Assembly (NCBI GenBank): GCA_029204225.1
Contig: MU831563.1
Coordinates: forward strand, 126,001 to 177,190
Reading direction: 5' to 3'
Length of the DNA stretch: 51,190 bases
From: Diphasiastrum complanatum
Taxonomy: Eukaryota > Streptophyta > Lycopodiopsida > Lycopodiales > Lycopodiaceae
The first letter of the stretch is position 1; the number at the start of each line of letters is the position of its first letter. Below are positions 9,412 to 20,459 of the stretch, in pieces. The notes below the pieces were generated by a model. It saw only the letters and a list, made by a program, of their open reading frames with translations. It searched no databases and was not told the DNA's origin. Position numbers and translations under genes: made by a program.

Positions 9412-11157
9412 CTAGCTTGGTTCAATCATTGCTTTACTAATCACTCCAAGTGATGATCTGAACTTCATAAAAGGTGTCTTTTGAAGTGGTTTAGTAAGTA
9501 GATCAGCTACACATTCATTGCTTGGAACATGCTCCAAAGCAATCTCCTTGGCTTGCACCATTTCTCTCACAAAGTGATGGCATATCTCAATGTGCTTAGA
9601 TCTTGCATGGAAGATTGGGTTAGATGCAAGGTGTTGGGCTGATATATTGTCATTGTAGATGATTGGTGCCTCCTCTGAATCCATGATCTTTAGTTCCACC
9701 AATAATCTCTTGATCCAAAGTACCTCCTTTGTAGTGGTTGTCAAAGCTTTGTACTCGGCCTCGGTTGAAGATAGAGATATAGTTTCTTGCTTTTTTGAAA
9801 GCCATGAAACCACACCTTCTCCTATGAAAGTTGAATAGGCACTTGTTGATTTCCTATCCCTCTTGTCCCCTGCAAAATCTGAATCACTAAATGCATGAAG
9901 GTTAATCACATCTCCTCTATATAGAATCCCAAAATCCAATGTACCCAAGATGTATCTTAGAATCCTCTTAGCCTTTTTCCAATGGATATTCAATGGCTTT
10001 TGCATGGATTGGCTCAACCTACATACACTAAAGCTAAGATCTGGTCTAGTTATAGTGATCCACATTAAGGAACCTATAAGTTGCCTAAACAAAGTGATGT
10101 CCATGAAGGATCTTTCATCATCTTCATTTGGCACTTTTACATCTTGCTCCATTGGTGTGTCAACACTTTTGCATACTTCCATCTTAAACTTCTTCAAAAG
10201 ACTTTGAGCATAGTTTACTTGACTTATAAAGATAAAATCAGACCCTCTAAGTACTTCTATGCCTAAGATGAAGTGAAGACACCCTAGATCTACCATCTTG
10301 AACTCTAAGGATAGATCTATCTTGATTTTTTCAATACCATCAACACTATTTCCACTAATGATGATGTCATCTACATAAATGAGTAAAAGTACAATACCAA
10401 CATCATCAAACTTAATGTAAAGAGTAGGATCATATTCACTTTGAACAAAAGAAAGTGAAATAAGATAGCAATGTAGTCTTGAATTCCAAGATCTCGAGGC
10501 TTGCTTCAAGCCATAGATGCTTCTTTGGAGATGGCATACTTTGTTCTCCATTCCATGCTTGATGAACCCTTGTGGCTGCTCCATATAGATATCCTCTTCC
10601 AAAAAACCATTCAAGAAAGCATTAGAGACATCCATTTGACATAGAATCCATCCAAAATGTGATGCAAGTGCAATGATTAGTCTTATTGTGACCATCTTGG
10701 CCACGGGTGCAAAAGTTTCCTCATAGTCTATCCCTCTCTCTTGAGCATAACCTTTTGCAACTAATCTTGCTTTATGTTTGTTAACACTCCCATTTGCATT
10801 CAACTTAAGCTTGAAGACCCACTTGCATCCTATTACATTCCTTTGAGGTCTCTCAACAAGCAACCAAGTTTCATTCTCAATCAAGGCATCATACTCATCC
10901 AACATAGCTTTATACCATTCTTTGGAGTTCAATGCATCTTCAACATTAGACGGTTCTTCAAAACTAGATAAAGCATAAGAAGTGGATGAGATACCCTCAA
11001 CTTGCTGTCCTTTGCCTTGATATGTGAGCCTTGATGGCTCCACTTTTGCCCTTGAAGATCTCCTTGGTGTGATAGGTGGGTTTGGTATTGGAGATGAATT
11101 CTCCACCATTGTCACTTCTAAGAATCTTGATGCTATGATTATGATGCTTTTCCACAA
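9412..11157 (-). CDS. Copia reverse transcriptase-RNase H
   Basis: A 581-codon frame. The first 20 or so codons overlap the integrase frame and are not meaningful; real similarity starts near NPPITPRRSSRAK. RT follows, with WVFKLKLNANGSVNKHKA, ARLVAKGYAQERGIDYEETF, QMDVSNAFLNGFLEEDIYM and the catalytic YVDDII box. RNase H follows, with SDSDFAGDKRDRKSTSAY and the SLSSTEAEYKAL block. The protein copies element RNA to DNA and removes the template. No stop or frameshift is visible inside RT-RNase H. The frame is offset by one relative to gag-integrase because of the deletion at about 11096, so it would be translated only by frameshift or internal initiation. Confidence 0.9.
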   Translation of the reverse strand: MWKSIIIIASRFLEVTMVENSSPIPNPPITPRRSSRAKVEPSRLTYQGKGQQVEGISSTSYALSSFEEPSNVEDALNSKEWYKAMLDEYDALIENETWLLVERPQRNVIGCKWVFKLKLNANGSVNKHKARLVAKGYAQERGIDYEETFAPVAKMVTIRLIIALASHFGWILCQMDVSNAFLNGFLEEDIYMEQPQGFIKHGMENKVCHLQRSIYGLKQASRSWNSRLHCYLISLSFVQSEYDPTLYIKFDDVGIVLLLIYVDDIIISGNSVDGIEKIKIDLSLEFKMVDLGCLHFILGIEVLRGSDFIFISQVNYAQSLLKKFKMEVCKSVDTPMEQDVKVPNEDDERSFMDITLFRQLIGSLMWITITRPDLSFSVCRLSQSMQKPLNIHWKKAKRILRYILGTLDFGILYRGDVINLHAFSDSDFAGDKRDRKSTSAYSTFIGEGVVSWLSKKQETISLSSTEAEYKALTTTTKEVLWIKRLLVELKIMDSEEAPIIYNDNISAQHLASNPIFHARSKHIEICHHFVREMVQAKEIALEHVPSNECVADLLTKPLQKTPFMKFRSSLGVISKAMIEPS

Positions 11158-12829
11158 ACAACTTGAACTTTACAAAAGTATCAAATACTTGAGACTTGAA
11201 GGAAAGTAAGAACACCCAACAATATCTTGAGTAGTCATCAATGAAGGTTAAAAACATGGATGAACCTCCATTAGATTTGGTGCTAGAAATGTGCACATCC
11301 GAGTGTATGAGTTCAAGAGGATGAGATGACTTTGTGATGGAGTTAGGAAACACCTTCTTATGTGCCTTGGATAAGGCACAAGCTTCACAAACCTTGTCTT
11401 CCTTCCCAATAGACCTTGGTAGGCCTAAAGCATACTCCTCCTTGATCATAGCCTCCATGGAACCCGAGTTGACATGTCCAAGTCTTTTGTGCCATAAAGT
11501 AAAGGTAGATATCTTGCTCTTCTCGGCCAACATGACAACATTAGTATCCACAAATGCATCCAGCTTATAAAGTTTGCCAAGTCTAGTGCCCTTGGCCACT
11601 ATCTTACCCTTCTTCTTTATGAAACATTCATTTGAAGCAAAGTCAACCTTGAAACCATTGTCTACCATTTGGCCAACACTTAGTAGATTCTTTGTTATTG
11701 TAGGAATGTACAAAACACCTTCTATGTTGATCTTTTTGGAAGATCCTAAGCAAAGGGGAATGCTACCAACTCCTTCAATCTTACAAGCTTCATCATCTGC
11801 TGTATAGATAGACTTTATAGGTCCATCATAAGATAAGAGAGAAGAGAAAAACTCCCTTTTACTAGTCATGTGTGAACTAGCACCCGAGTCAATCCACCAA
11901 GGATCTTCTCCTTTGAAGCTTGTTGAAGAAAATATGGACATCATGAGAGAGTCCTCATGTGAACTCTCCTCCTCCCCCTCTTTGCTCATGTTGGCTTGGC
12001 TTTGATCTTGCTTCCTCTTGAAGCATTCCGAGGCATAATGCCCCATCTTGCTACAATAGTAGCACTTCACCTTTGATTTGTCCTTCTTGACTTTGGTGGT
12101 TGATGGAGATGCCTTTGGGGGTCCTTCTTGATCCTCAAGCTTTGTAGACTTCTTGAATGTTGATCCTTTGCCTTTGGACTTGCCTTTGCCTTTGGTGAAG
12201 AGAGCTTGGTCATCTCCACCTTGGATGGAAAGCCTATCCATCCTCTCTTGCATTTGGCTCCTTCTTGATTCCTCGGCCATGAGTGTGCCTTGGAGTTCTT
12301 CAAGTATGGGTAGCTTACCCATAATTGCATATCCCTGAACCAAATTGTCAAATTCAAAGCTTAGTCCATTCAATATGAGTTGAACAAGCTCTTCATCCTT
12401 GATAGGGTCACCTATAAAGGCTAGCTCTTTGTTCAATTCCTTTACTCTTAGGACAAAAGTATGTGCACTCTCTCCTTTCTTTTGATAGCTTCTATAGATT
12501 TGATTCTTCAAAGCTAACATTCTAGTTTGGTTCTTGGATTCATATACCTTTTGCAAAGTCTCCCAAGCATCTTGAGCTGAAGTGCAATCTCCTACCTCTC
12601 TTAAGAGTTCATTTGCAACATTCATTTTTATGCAATGTAGTGCAACATTGGACCTCTTGATGTATTTGGCTTTTTCTTGAGGATGAATAGGTTCACCCTC
12701 CTTACCATTTACAATTTCCATCAGATCTTGCATGATCATGATAGATTCCATTCTAACTTTCCATATGGAATAGTTAGTTTTGTTGAGCCTTTCATTAGTA
12801 TCCAAAAGATATGCATTTATAGATGCCAT
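10997..12829 (-). CDS. Copia gag-protease-integrase (integrase truncated)
   Basis: A 610-codon frame starting MASINAYLLDTNERL at the first ATG after a 795-nt leader. Domains in order: gag (UBN2-like, residues about 10-200, including LQKVYESKN and LVQLILNGLSFEF); a Lys-rich linker; one zinc knuckle CYYCSKMGHYASEC near residue 255; protease WWIDSGASSHMT near 312; the GAG-pre-integrase zinc region (LWHKRLGHV, then CEACALSKAHK) near 445-495; and the integrase core with the first two catalytic acids (IHSDVH and RSDNGGEF). After GGEF at 11096 the frame runs into sequence belonging to the RT-side linker and stops. The third catalytic acid (Glu) and the C-terminal integrase region are absent. Gag and protease look intact, so particle formation in trans is conceivable; integration is not. 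Confidence 0.9.
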   Translation of the reverse strand: MASINAYLLDTNERLNKTNYSIWKVRMESIMIMQDLMEIVNGKEGEPIHPQEKAKYIKRSNVALHCIKMNVANELLREVGDCTSAQDAWETLQKVYESKNQTRMLALKNQIYRSYQKKGESAHTFVLRVKELNKELAFIGDPIKDEELVQLILNGLSFEFDNLVQGYAIMGKLPILEELQGTLMAEESRRSQMQERMDRLSIQGGDDQALFTKGKGKSKGKGSTFKKSTKLEDQEGPPKASPSTTKVKKDKSKVKCYYCSKMGHYASECFKRKQDQSQANMSKEGEEESSHEDSLMMSIFSSTSFKGEDPWWIDSGASSHMTSKREFFSSLLSYDGPIKSIYTADDEACKIEGVGSIPLCLGSSKKINIEGVLYIPTITKNLLSVGQMVDNGFKVDFASNECFIKKKGKIVAKGTRLGKLYKLDAFVDTNVVMLAEKSKISTFTLWHKRLGHVNSGSMEAMIKEEYALGLPRSIGKEDKVCEACALSKAHKKVFPNSITKSSHPLELIHSDVHISSTKSNGGSSMFLTFIDDYSRYCWVFLLSFKSQVFDTFVKFKLFVEKHHNHSIKILRSDNGGEFISNTKPTYHTKEIFKGKSGAIKAHISRQRTAS

Positions 12830-13624
12830 CTAGTCTCCTAATCAAGGACTTGACACAAATGAAGGTTACTTCTATTGATTTGATTGAAGGTCTACCTTAT
12901 CCCACTTCTTAGGGACCTGAAAAGATCAGTAATAGACTTCCTATAAAGATCTAAGAATGATCTCTAACAAAATCAAATCATAGAATACTAGAAACAATGC
13001 ACTTGCTTGATTGAAGTAGACACTAGTAGAATCGCCCGTCTTTCTATAAAGAACATTAAAGCTTCCAAATGATCTGATCAAGAGTGAATTTCAGCAACCT
13101 AATATACTTCCAAAATCACTTGTAAAAGATCTAAATGGAACTTAATGAGGATGCAACACAATCTACTATCCAATCAAAAGCAAAAAATGATCAAAATTGA
13201 TGAAAAATTGATCTAATTTGGTGCATAAGTCAAGCAATGGTTGGACTGAACCTAAATCACTTTAGGAGGTGTCTACTACACCTTAGAACAGCCTTGAAGA
13301 GTCCCCAAAACTCTGATCTTCCCTCTCCTTGAATGCTAGAAAGCCTCCTCTATGAAATCACCTCCAAAACTTGCTTAGAAATCAATGCTTGGAGCAAGCA
13401 AAACTTGCTATCTTGGTAATGTGAATTGAATTCAACTTTGACTCTAGTTTTAGACACCTAAACACCTGCAAATGAAGTCACACAACACCAATCTCCAATG
13501 TATTTGACTCACTTTGAGTTCTAGAATCAATACTAGATGCTAAGATCCAATCTACACAAGATTTAGATCAAAAATTGTGATCAAATTGAATGAAAACCAA
13601 GGATTTAGCTCATTTCAGCCTTTA

Positions 13625-13637
13625 GGCTCTGATACCA
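13625..13637 (-). promoter_or_regulatory. Primer binding site, initiator tRNA-Met
   Basis: Minus strand TGGTATCAGAGCC, the standard plant copia primer site complementary to the 3' end of initiator tRNA-Met, with no gap from the LTR end. Confidence 0.95.
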
Positions 13638-14319
13638 TGTAAAAATTACAGAAAATAAGGATCCTAAAACACTTGAAATGATGAGGGAAACAATAAATTA
13701 TGATTTCATAAGATTAGCACAAGTTGAACCATCAAAATCCAACAAAAATCTATGCTTGAACCTCACTAAATGGTCCAAATCCTTGAAGAAGGCTTCACAC
13801 GTGTGAAAGTAAGGCCTCCAACAGTCTGAATACTGTACACCAGACCTACATTCAATCCTATAATCATTAGTAATCACAAGTACTCAAACAATTATGAACA
13901 TAGAGAGCAATTGCACCATTATGAGAGAAAAAACATGAAATTGCTTGATTGATTTTGGTGAGATATCATCACCTATATATACATGATCCATCACGGTTTT
14001 GGGCAGGTATGAGTAGCCCTAAACCTATCCCTAATGCTAATTTTGGTGGATCTTTCATCCCTACCAAGTTAGGGTTGGAATCTTGGAGATCTCTCAACAA
14101 TACAAAAATTACCAAAAATAGCTCCTATTTTTTCTCCCTTGTATCTAAGCATAATTTGGACTCATTCCAAAGGTTCTAACACTTAGGTCTACTTGAGAAC
14201 ATCCTTATGAATGGAATCCTATGCTATTTGGCACGTGTGACAAGCCACATCATGACCATCTAACTATTTACAAGTCATATGACCAAAACCAGTCAAGCTA
14301 GAATTGTGAATTTTTAACA
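13638..14319 (-). repeat. Copia 5' LTR (682 bp)
   Basis: In element orientation this is the upstream, promoter-bearing LTR. It begins TGTTAAAAATTC at 14319 and ends TTTTTACA at 13638, directly followed by the primer binding site. Confidence 0.95.
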
Positions 14320-14324
14320 CAAAA
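14320..14324. repeat. Target-site duplication CAAAA (right)
   Basis: Second copy of CAAAA, directly after the last LTR base at 14319. Confidence 0.9.
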
Positions 14325-14446
14325 TTTAGCTTGATATTTTCTCATCATTATGTACATATGTAAATGTCACATGTGTGGAGCATGTTTGTCATGTACTTCT
14401 AGTACATCAGTGCCTATCAACGCATTTGAATATCCAATGTAAGCTT

Positions 14447-14780
14447 TGTAGGCCCAAAAGGAGCTATTAGCCTTAAGAACAAGGCGGTTCCCTCTTTAGG
14501 CCCTCCAAAGTAATTAATAAGGATACTAGGCCAATAAGGGCCCAATTTAGTTTAAATAGTACTTAACAAGGGCTAACTATCTCTCAAGATAGTTAAGTTA
14601 AGTTAAGGAAGAGCATTGTCTATAACTAGGCAAGAGACATCAACTTTTGAATCTTTTGGCTCATTTGCAAGTGAGAGCTTCCTCCTTGTGAATATGAGTA
14701 CAAAGCCTTATCTACATGAATCCATGCTCATTTCCATTGCTATGTACTCTTTCTTTCATTTCTATTGAGATTCTATGGAG
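14447..14780 (+). repeat. LTR-like block related to 46351-46700
   Basis: Starts TGTAGGCCCAAAAGGAGC and shares with 46351 onward the order CTTTAAGAA, GGCGGTTCCC.CTTTAG, AAGGATA, CTCAAGATAGTTA, a CTATAA/CATAAATAGGCA TATA-like site, GACATCA.TTTT, GATCTTTTGGCTC, and CCTC.TTGTGAAT. The partner lies at the 3' end of a gypsy relic, so this is probably a solo or truncated LTR of that family. The right end is uncertain. Confidence 0.6.
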
Positions 14781-15034
14781 ATCCTTTGTTTCTAGCTTTC
14801 TATGGATATGTTATCTTGAATGCTTTGTACTTTTCTTGCTCTTAGCTTTACTTCATTGTAATTGCTATTAGTTTTGGATGTGGCACATGACAATGTTCAC
14901 ACGTGTGGAGGGTAGCCATAATCATTTTAGCTCCTTTATGTTGAGTTTGAATAATCAATAGGCCTTAAACTTGAGTTCTAGTGAGATAGTGACATTTGTC
15001 ACATGATGTTAGGATTGAAGTGCATCCATTTGGC

Positions 15035-15205
15035 TCAATCAATTTAGAGGTGTAGGCCACAAGGCTAGTCATTTTTAATGGTGCATTTCATGACCAATCA
15101 TGTTTAGAGGTACACATCATGAGGCCCAATCAAAATGAGAGGTGGAAATCATGAGGTCCAATCATGATGAGAGGTGCATATCTAGAGGTCCACCCAATCA
15201 AGTTA
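15035..15205 (+). repeat. 32-bp tandem repeats
   Basis: Degenerate units of the form CCAATCATGATGAGAGGTG followed by CA.ATCATGAGGT repeat four to five times. The best-kept units start near 15090. No function is recognised. Confidence 0.65.
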
Positions 15206-15539
15206 GTGCATTTTTCTCTTGGAAGAACTCAAGCTAGATCTATTTGAATGAGCTTTCATTGCACGTACATTGAGAATTATGGCAATCAAGTTTGATGAGA
15301 GTTTTGGCTTCCAATACTTAGTTTTTTCTCGATGTTCTCTCTCTACCCGAGGGTGTGTGCTCCATTTTTTCTCTTTGCCTGAGAGCAACATGTTTTTGGA
15401 CTTAGTTTTTCATCAAGCATCTTCTCAATATGTGAATGATAGCTTTTGTGTGGGTATATGCATGATTGTGTGCTATTGCCTTGAAGATTGTCTAGATAGA
15501 TTGGTAGCTACAATCAAGTGATAGTTTGTTGTGCAATCA

Positions 15540-17860
15540 CACACTCCTTAGAAGATCAATCACATGCCTTTGGTTGTCCTCACATGCATGAAAAGTACAC
15601 AGCTTCAGCTTCTTCAGTCTAAAAAATCAAATGTAAAAAAGCTAAGAACAAAAAAGTTGATGGTTTTTTGTGAATGATATACAACGTGAGATTTGGCTGT
15701 TTGGTTCTTGATCACTCCATTGCCAAGACACGACTACCCCAAGCTATTATAGCTTGGGGAAAAAACATTTTTGCATCAAGTTGTGGCAAATCGAGTTAGC
15801 GAGTTTTGTCCCATGCTTTGCTCATCAATGCCAATGCGTAGAACTTGGAGCACAATAAAATTTGCCTCAAATTATGGTAGCTTAGGTCATCAAGTTTTGG
15901 CAATGGAATGATTTCAGCAACAAATAATCAAATTTGACATTTCAAATGAGATAACATGAACAGATAAAAGTACCAAACTTCAGTTCTTTTTCTAAATTGA
16001 AATTTCATAGCCACATACGGCAATGCTCCTACTATCACTCTAAAAAATAGTCTTGAGTTTAGAGGTAGAAACATAATGCTCTTGACCCCCCTAACTTTTT
16101 GGGCCTTGGCATTTTGCGAGTTTCTCTCTACCCGTCATTCAACAAAAATGTATCACATAATGTGCTATTATTTTATGCCATTACATGATTTTCTATAAAC
16201 TAGGATTGTGAGTGACACTCGATACTCCTTCGATAGTTTGACTATCAAGACTCACTCGATAGTTTGACTATCGTGGCTCCTTCAATAGTTTGATTGTCGC
16301 GTAGATGCATGTTTGTGATTCTCATGTATTTCTGCAAACAGTGCGACAATGTGAGTAAATATGCAACAACATGAATGAATCTAGATTAAGTATGGGATTT
16401 AGGGAGAGGAGAAATAAATCCAACAAAAAGAATTTCAGAGGTAACTCTTTTATTTTTTTTAGATTTTCTTCTCATTAAATTAAATTGTTTTGAATTTTAG
16501 GCTTGGATTGTTTATGAAAGTTCAACAGGCCATGCTCATAGGCTAAATTGTCAAGATTTTGAAGAATGTCAGTAGTTGTATCCTTTGAACTGAAAGGCTG
16601 AAGCACTATTATCATTTTTAATTTCTTTTCACATATATGGTAAATAACATTTTCATGCTAAGCATAAACTCTTTCATCATAATACCTAAAATGTTAAATA
16701 TTCTTTTCATTGTAAGGGATAACTATTTTTAGTCCATGCTAAACAAAGCTCCGTGTTTTTAAAACATTGAAGACAAACGAAATAATGTCATTCTTGAACA
16801 ATTCAAATGACACAGCTTGAAAGCAAATGCGAAGAAGAGAGATAGACAATTGCAAGGGGTGAAAAAGTGGTTGTCGATCCTACATAAAAATTCATTTCAA
16901 AGAATATCGATGATCGTTCAACTTTCTACTCTATTGACGAAGGAGATCGCAAAGAGATCTCCAAATCTTTGAAAGAAAAGAGTGTTCTCACCCTTTGCAT
17001 CACTAATATCCCTTATGGACTTTAGATGAAAATTTCTCTAAATGATGAATTTCAATTTATCTCCATTTAAATGATGAAATCTCCATTTCAATACATTGAG
17101 ATTCAGTCATTTATGCAAGGTTCTATAGAATGCAAAACTTCTCATATTTGGAAAATTCTTGTTTTTCACTCAAATTGGCAATCTACAACTGTGTAGAAAG
17201 CTTTTGCTAGAGTTCTACGTCATGCGAATCGAGAATTCTGTTTGGTATATTTTTAAATTATTATTGATTTTATCTTAATTTTTTTGATGTGCTATATTGG
17301 GCATTGACTTTGGTTTAGATTTTATTGTTTTACTAATTTTTTTATAAATCAATTTGTTACATTTTTTAATTCTCAAATATAAATCAAATATTTGAAATAT
17401 TAAGGTTATGCAATGAAGTGAAATATATATAAAACTTGGTTATTATTCCCATGACGACAAACGCTTAATGTTGCACTATCACACCAACCGCCAAACTTAT
17501 ATTGTTGACTTATTTGATTTTTCAATGATTGCAAAAACTCACAAGATCCCATAATTGGTTTTGTGGCTTATCCATACCAAAAGCCACAACAATTAATAAA
17601 TCACTCAATTGAATTTTTTTTCTCACTCTAGAAATTGAGTATTAAATTTATTTAGTGGCAGTGGTACAACAAGCACATGTGCTGTTCAAAAGTGCAGACA
17701 TGTTGTTGTAAAATAGATAGTAGATTAGTAGAACTTAACAAAATGAGAATGAACTTTCTCTGTGTTTTGCCCAATAAGTTCGGAGAGGTGGGGAAGGCTA
17801 CAAATGACGAAAGCAACGCCATTTCTTTAACTCCTCTACTCTCCTAGATCCTATTTTAAT
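15540..17860. other. No gene recognised
   Basis: AT-rich intergenic sequence with stop codons in all frames. I see no domain, RNA gene or LTR here, apart from the short palindromic repeats at 16224-16300. Confidence 0.5.
16224..16300. repeat. Three tandem units with a built-in palindrome
   Basis: Units of about 26 bp read CTCCTTCGATAGTTTGACTATC; two carry the perfect inverted repeat GATAGT-TTG-ACTATC, and the third is a diverged form. Each could fold as a 6-bp hairpin. Function unknown. Confidence 0.65.
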
Positions 17861-18130
17861 TTGCCTCCATTCATGCTGTATCTTTACACATGTTGTCGCA
17901 CAGTCTGCATATTTACATGTAAAATAAGATAGGCGAAAAAAAACTCGACTGTCTGCATAAATACAAGTAAATTTCTACAGGCAAAAAAGACAAAAAACGC
18001 AACACTGTGTTTTTACACGTGATTTGTAACAAGCGAAAAAGACGACACTGCCTTACAAAATGTCGAAGGTGCCCTAGGAAAAAGCGAGGGCACCCTGTAA
18101 ATCAAATTCTAAGGCATTTCCTCATAGTGT
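17860..18130 (-). repeat. Dispersed repeat, inverted partner of 7130-7425
   Basis: The reverse complement shares GTGTAAAAACACAGTGT, GTAAGGCAGTGTCGTCTT and GCCTGTAGAAA with 7130-7425 in the same order, with much divergence between them. Confidence 0.45.
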
Positions 18131-18539
18131 TGCATTTTTCGCATCTTCACCAATGTTCATTTCAGCAAAGGTTGACGTCACGGCCTTTTCACGCTCATCC
18201 CATGCAATTATGCTAGCAGATTTGATGATGACAATAGCTACTCACGATCTCCTATAGACAGCACATCCACTTTGTACTTTCTTCATCTGCACACCTATAA
18301 AATTGTGTATATATTGAATACCATTTGCGTATTTAGTGTGTGAAAATAATAGCATCAGGAACTTATCAGAGATAGACGAAGTAGATGCCTTGTGCATTGA
18401 TTCTTTTGTATTGTCAATAACAGGTTCATTCCTTTTTATAGGTTGAATTAGCTTTGTAGAGCACGCGGTTTCGTCCGCTATTGTCTTGTGTTCCACAGCA
18501 TTATTGACATGTATATTTTGCTAGACTTAATCTGATAAC

Positions 18540-18990
18540 AACTCTGTCTCATTCTGCGTTCAAATTTGTGTGAATATCGCTATGCTTTTCTACATTCTGT
18601 CTTATTCTCTTATTGCTCAATCTGGTAATTTGTTCTTAGCGAATTATTATTAGTCTAGCTATTGGTGATTAATATTTAGTCTTGTCTTTCGCGACTGATT
18701 ATCAATCGAGCTCAGTCTAGCTCTTCGTGAATCATTCGTGACTAATAATTGGTCTAACTGTTTGCGACAAATTATTCTTCTAATATTTTGTTGCTTAATG
18801 TTTGGCTACGTAATCAGATCGACCGTGATTTCTATCACTAACATTCTGTTCGTTTTTTTATAGGCATAGTCATGCTTAGGAAAAGAGTAATATAGCTCAT
18901 TCCGCTACGCACGAACACTTTCTGTTCGAGTTCGTTTCTTGTTCGAGTTTCGAGTTCGCTTCTTTTCGTGTTCGATTTCTTTTTCGAGCT
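18540..18990 (+). repeat. Degenerate short repeats (GTCTAGCT.TTCGTGA.. and TTCGAG)
   Basis: From 18640 to 18790, the motif 'AGTCTAGCT, TT.GTGA, TNATTATTNNT' recurs about every 40 bp. From 18905 to 18990, TTCGAGTT/TTCGTGTTCG blocks repeat. There is no coding potential. Confidence 0.5.
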
Positions 18991-19019
18991 ATTTTTTAGA
19001 CAGTAGCACTAGCTATTGA

Positions 19020-19890
19020 TGCTCCTACAATGGTAGACCCAAATGACATTGTTGATTTCTAAAATAAAATAAATATGTTTATTTCTCTTGTCACTGTGTT
19101 GTTTTATTTGATATCTAATTTTGTCTATGCTGAGAAAAACTATTATTGATTACTTTTTTTTTCAATAATATTTTGCAATGAAAAAATAATAAACTTGGTT
19201 GGGAAACATCAAGTTCTTGCCTTTATGCATTTTTGCAAAACAATTACAAAAATAGCATCTGTTAATAATCCTTTTTTTTTTCAAATGATAAGTACTCACA
19301 ATATTTAAATGATATCAATTTTGCAACATTTAGATGACATGCCTAAAAAGGTGCTTTAAAAAAAATACATAATTTAGCTTATTTTATGCTAAATATTAGA
19401 TCTTAAAATAATAGTCATTAAATAAACAAAATTTAACATATTTTGTACAATTTTAGATACTTTCACTTTTAAACTGTTTTATAATTAATATAAAATTTCA
19501 ATATTGCAAATATCCATATTTTTATCTTCGTTCCTAACAACTAAATTTTGAAATTCTAAAAAATTTAAAATATTAAGAATCATAGTAACATTTACAAAAT
19601 AAAAATTATATATCTCAATATTTTTAGAGTTTCAGTTTAATATTGTTTTGACTTTAAAACCTATATATTGTATGTACAAATTTGAGCATAGAAAAGATAA
19701 TCTAATAAATTTTCTTAGTAGAATTGTCATTATTTTTAATAAAGTATATTTTTTATTTAATGCAACAACATACATGAGAAAATCATTTCAAATACTTGCA
19801 TTTTCTAAAAATAATCAAATTTTAAAAAGAAAAGGCTCTAGGTCATTTCTCTTTATTTTGGCACCATGTCTACACCATGCATTGGGCACC
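19020..19890. other. Very AT-rich stretch, no gene recognised
   Basis: Dominated by A/T homopolymers and AAAAT/TTTAA words. The longest plus-strand frame (19648-19893) is Asn/Ile/Phe-rich and has no recognisable motif. Confidence 0.55.
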
Positions 19891-20459
19891 TAGGCATATA
19901 TAAGACACTTGATTTGGTGTGAAGGGACTTCTACTAGCCAAAGATGAAACCTTTCATAGAATCATATGTTTCGAATTGTAAACATTCCAGCTTATAAAAG
20001 CTGAACATTTGAAAGTTAGAAGTCTATTGCATCCATTGATTATCCCAAATAAAAGGTGCTATAGTATCTTGATGAATATTGTAGTTGGTTATCTCAGGAC
20101 ATGTAATTATGCTATTTGTGGTTAATGGTTGATCACCTTGCCAAGCTAGCTAGCTACATGTCCTTATGAAGAGCACTTATTAGGCATCTTACTTGGCTCA
20201 GATATTTGTAGAATATGTTTATAAACTCTTCTACGAATTGCGAAGAGACATAGTAAGTGATTATAATCTGAAACTCACAAGTCTTTTTTGGTCGACAATT
20301 TTTTGGAAATTGAAAACTTTGCTTTAGTTTTAATTTTCTTGATCATCCAAAATCTAATGTCTAGAACCTGAGAACTAATCAAACTATGGAGGATTTGATT
20401 TGAGCATATCAAATCCTCCCTAGTTTGCATATCAAACTATGTTTCAATAAGCAGTCTCA

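Larger units (their letters stand above)
8716..14319 (-). mobile_element. Full-length Ty1/copia LTR retrotransposon, integrase-deleted
   Basis: A structurally complete 5,604-bp element on the minus strand. It has two 682-bp LTRs starting TGTTAAAAATTC and ending TTTTTACA, a 5-bp target duplication CAAAA at 8711-8715 and 14320-14324, an iMet primer binding site abutting the 5' LTR, and a polypurine stretch abutting the 3' LTR. Inside are gag, protease, the N-terminal part of integrase, RT and RNase H in copia order. By eye the LTRs differ at about 11 positions (near 1.6%), so insertion is recent compared with everything around it. An internal deletion near 11096 removes the integrase C-terminal half and shifts the frame, so the copy should be non-autonomous. 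It landed in older repeat sequence (host site GATTTAGCAAAATTTAGC). Confidence 0.95.
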
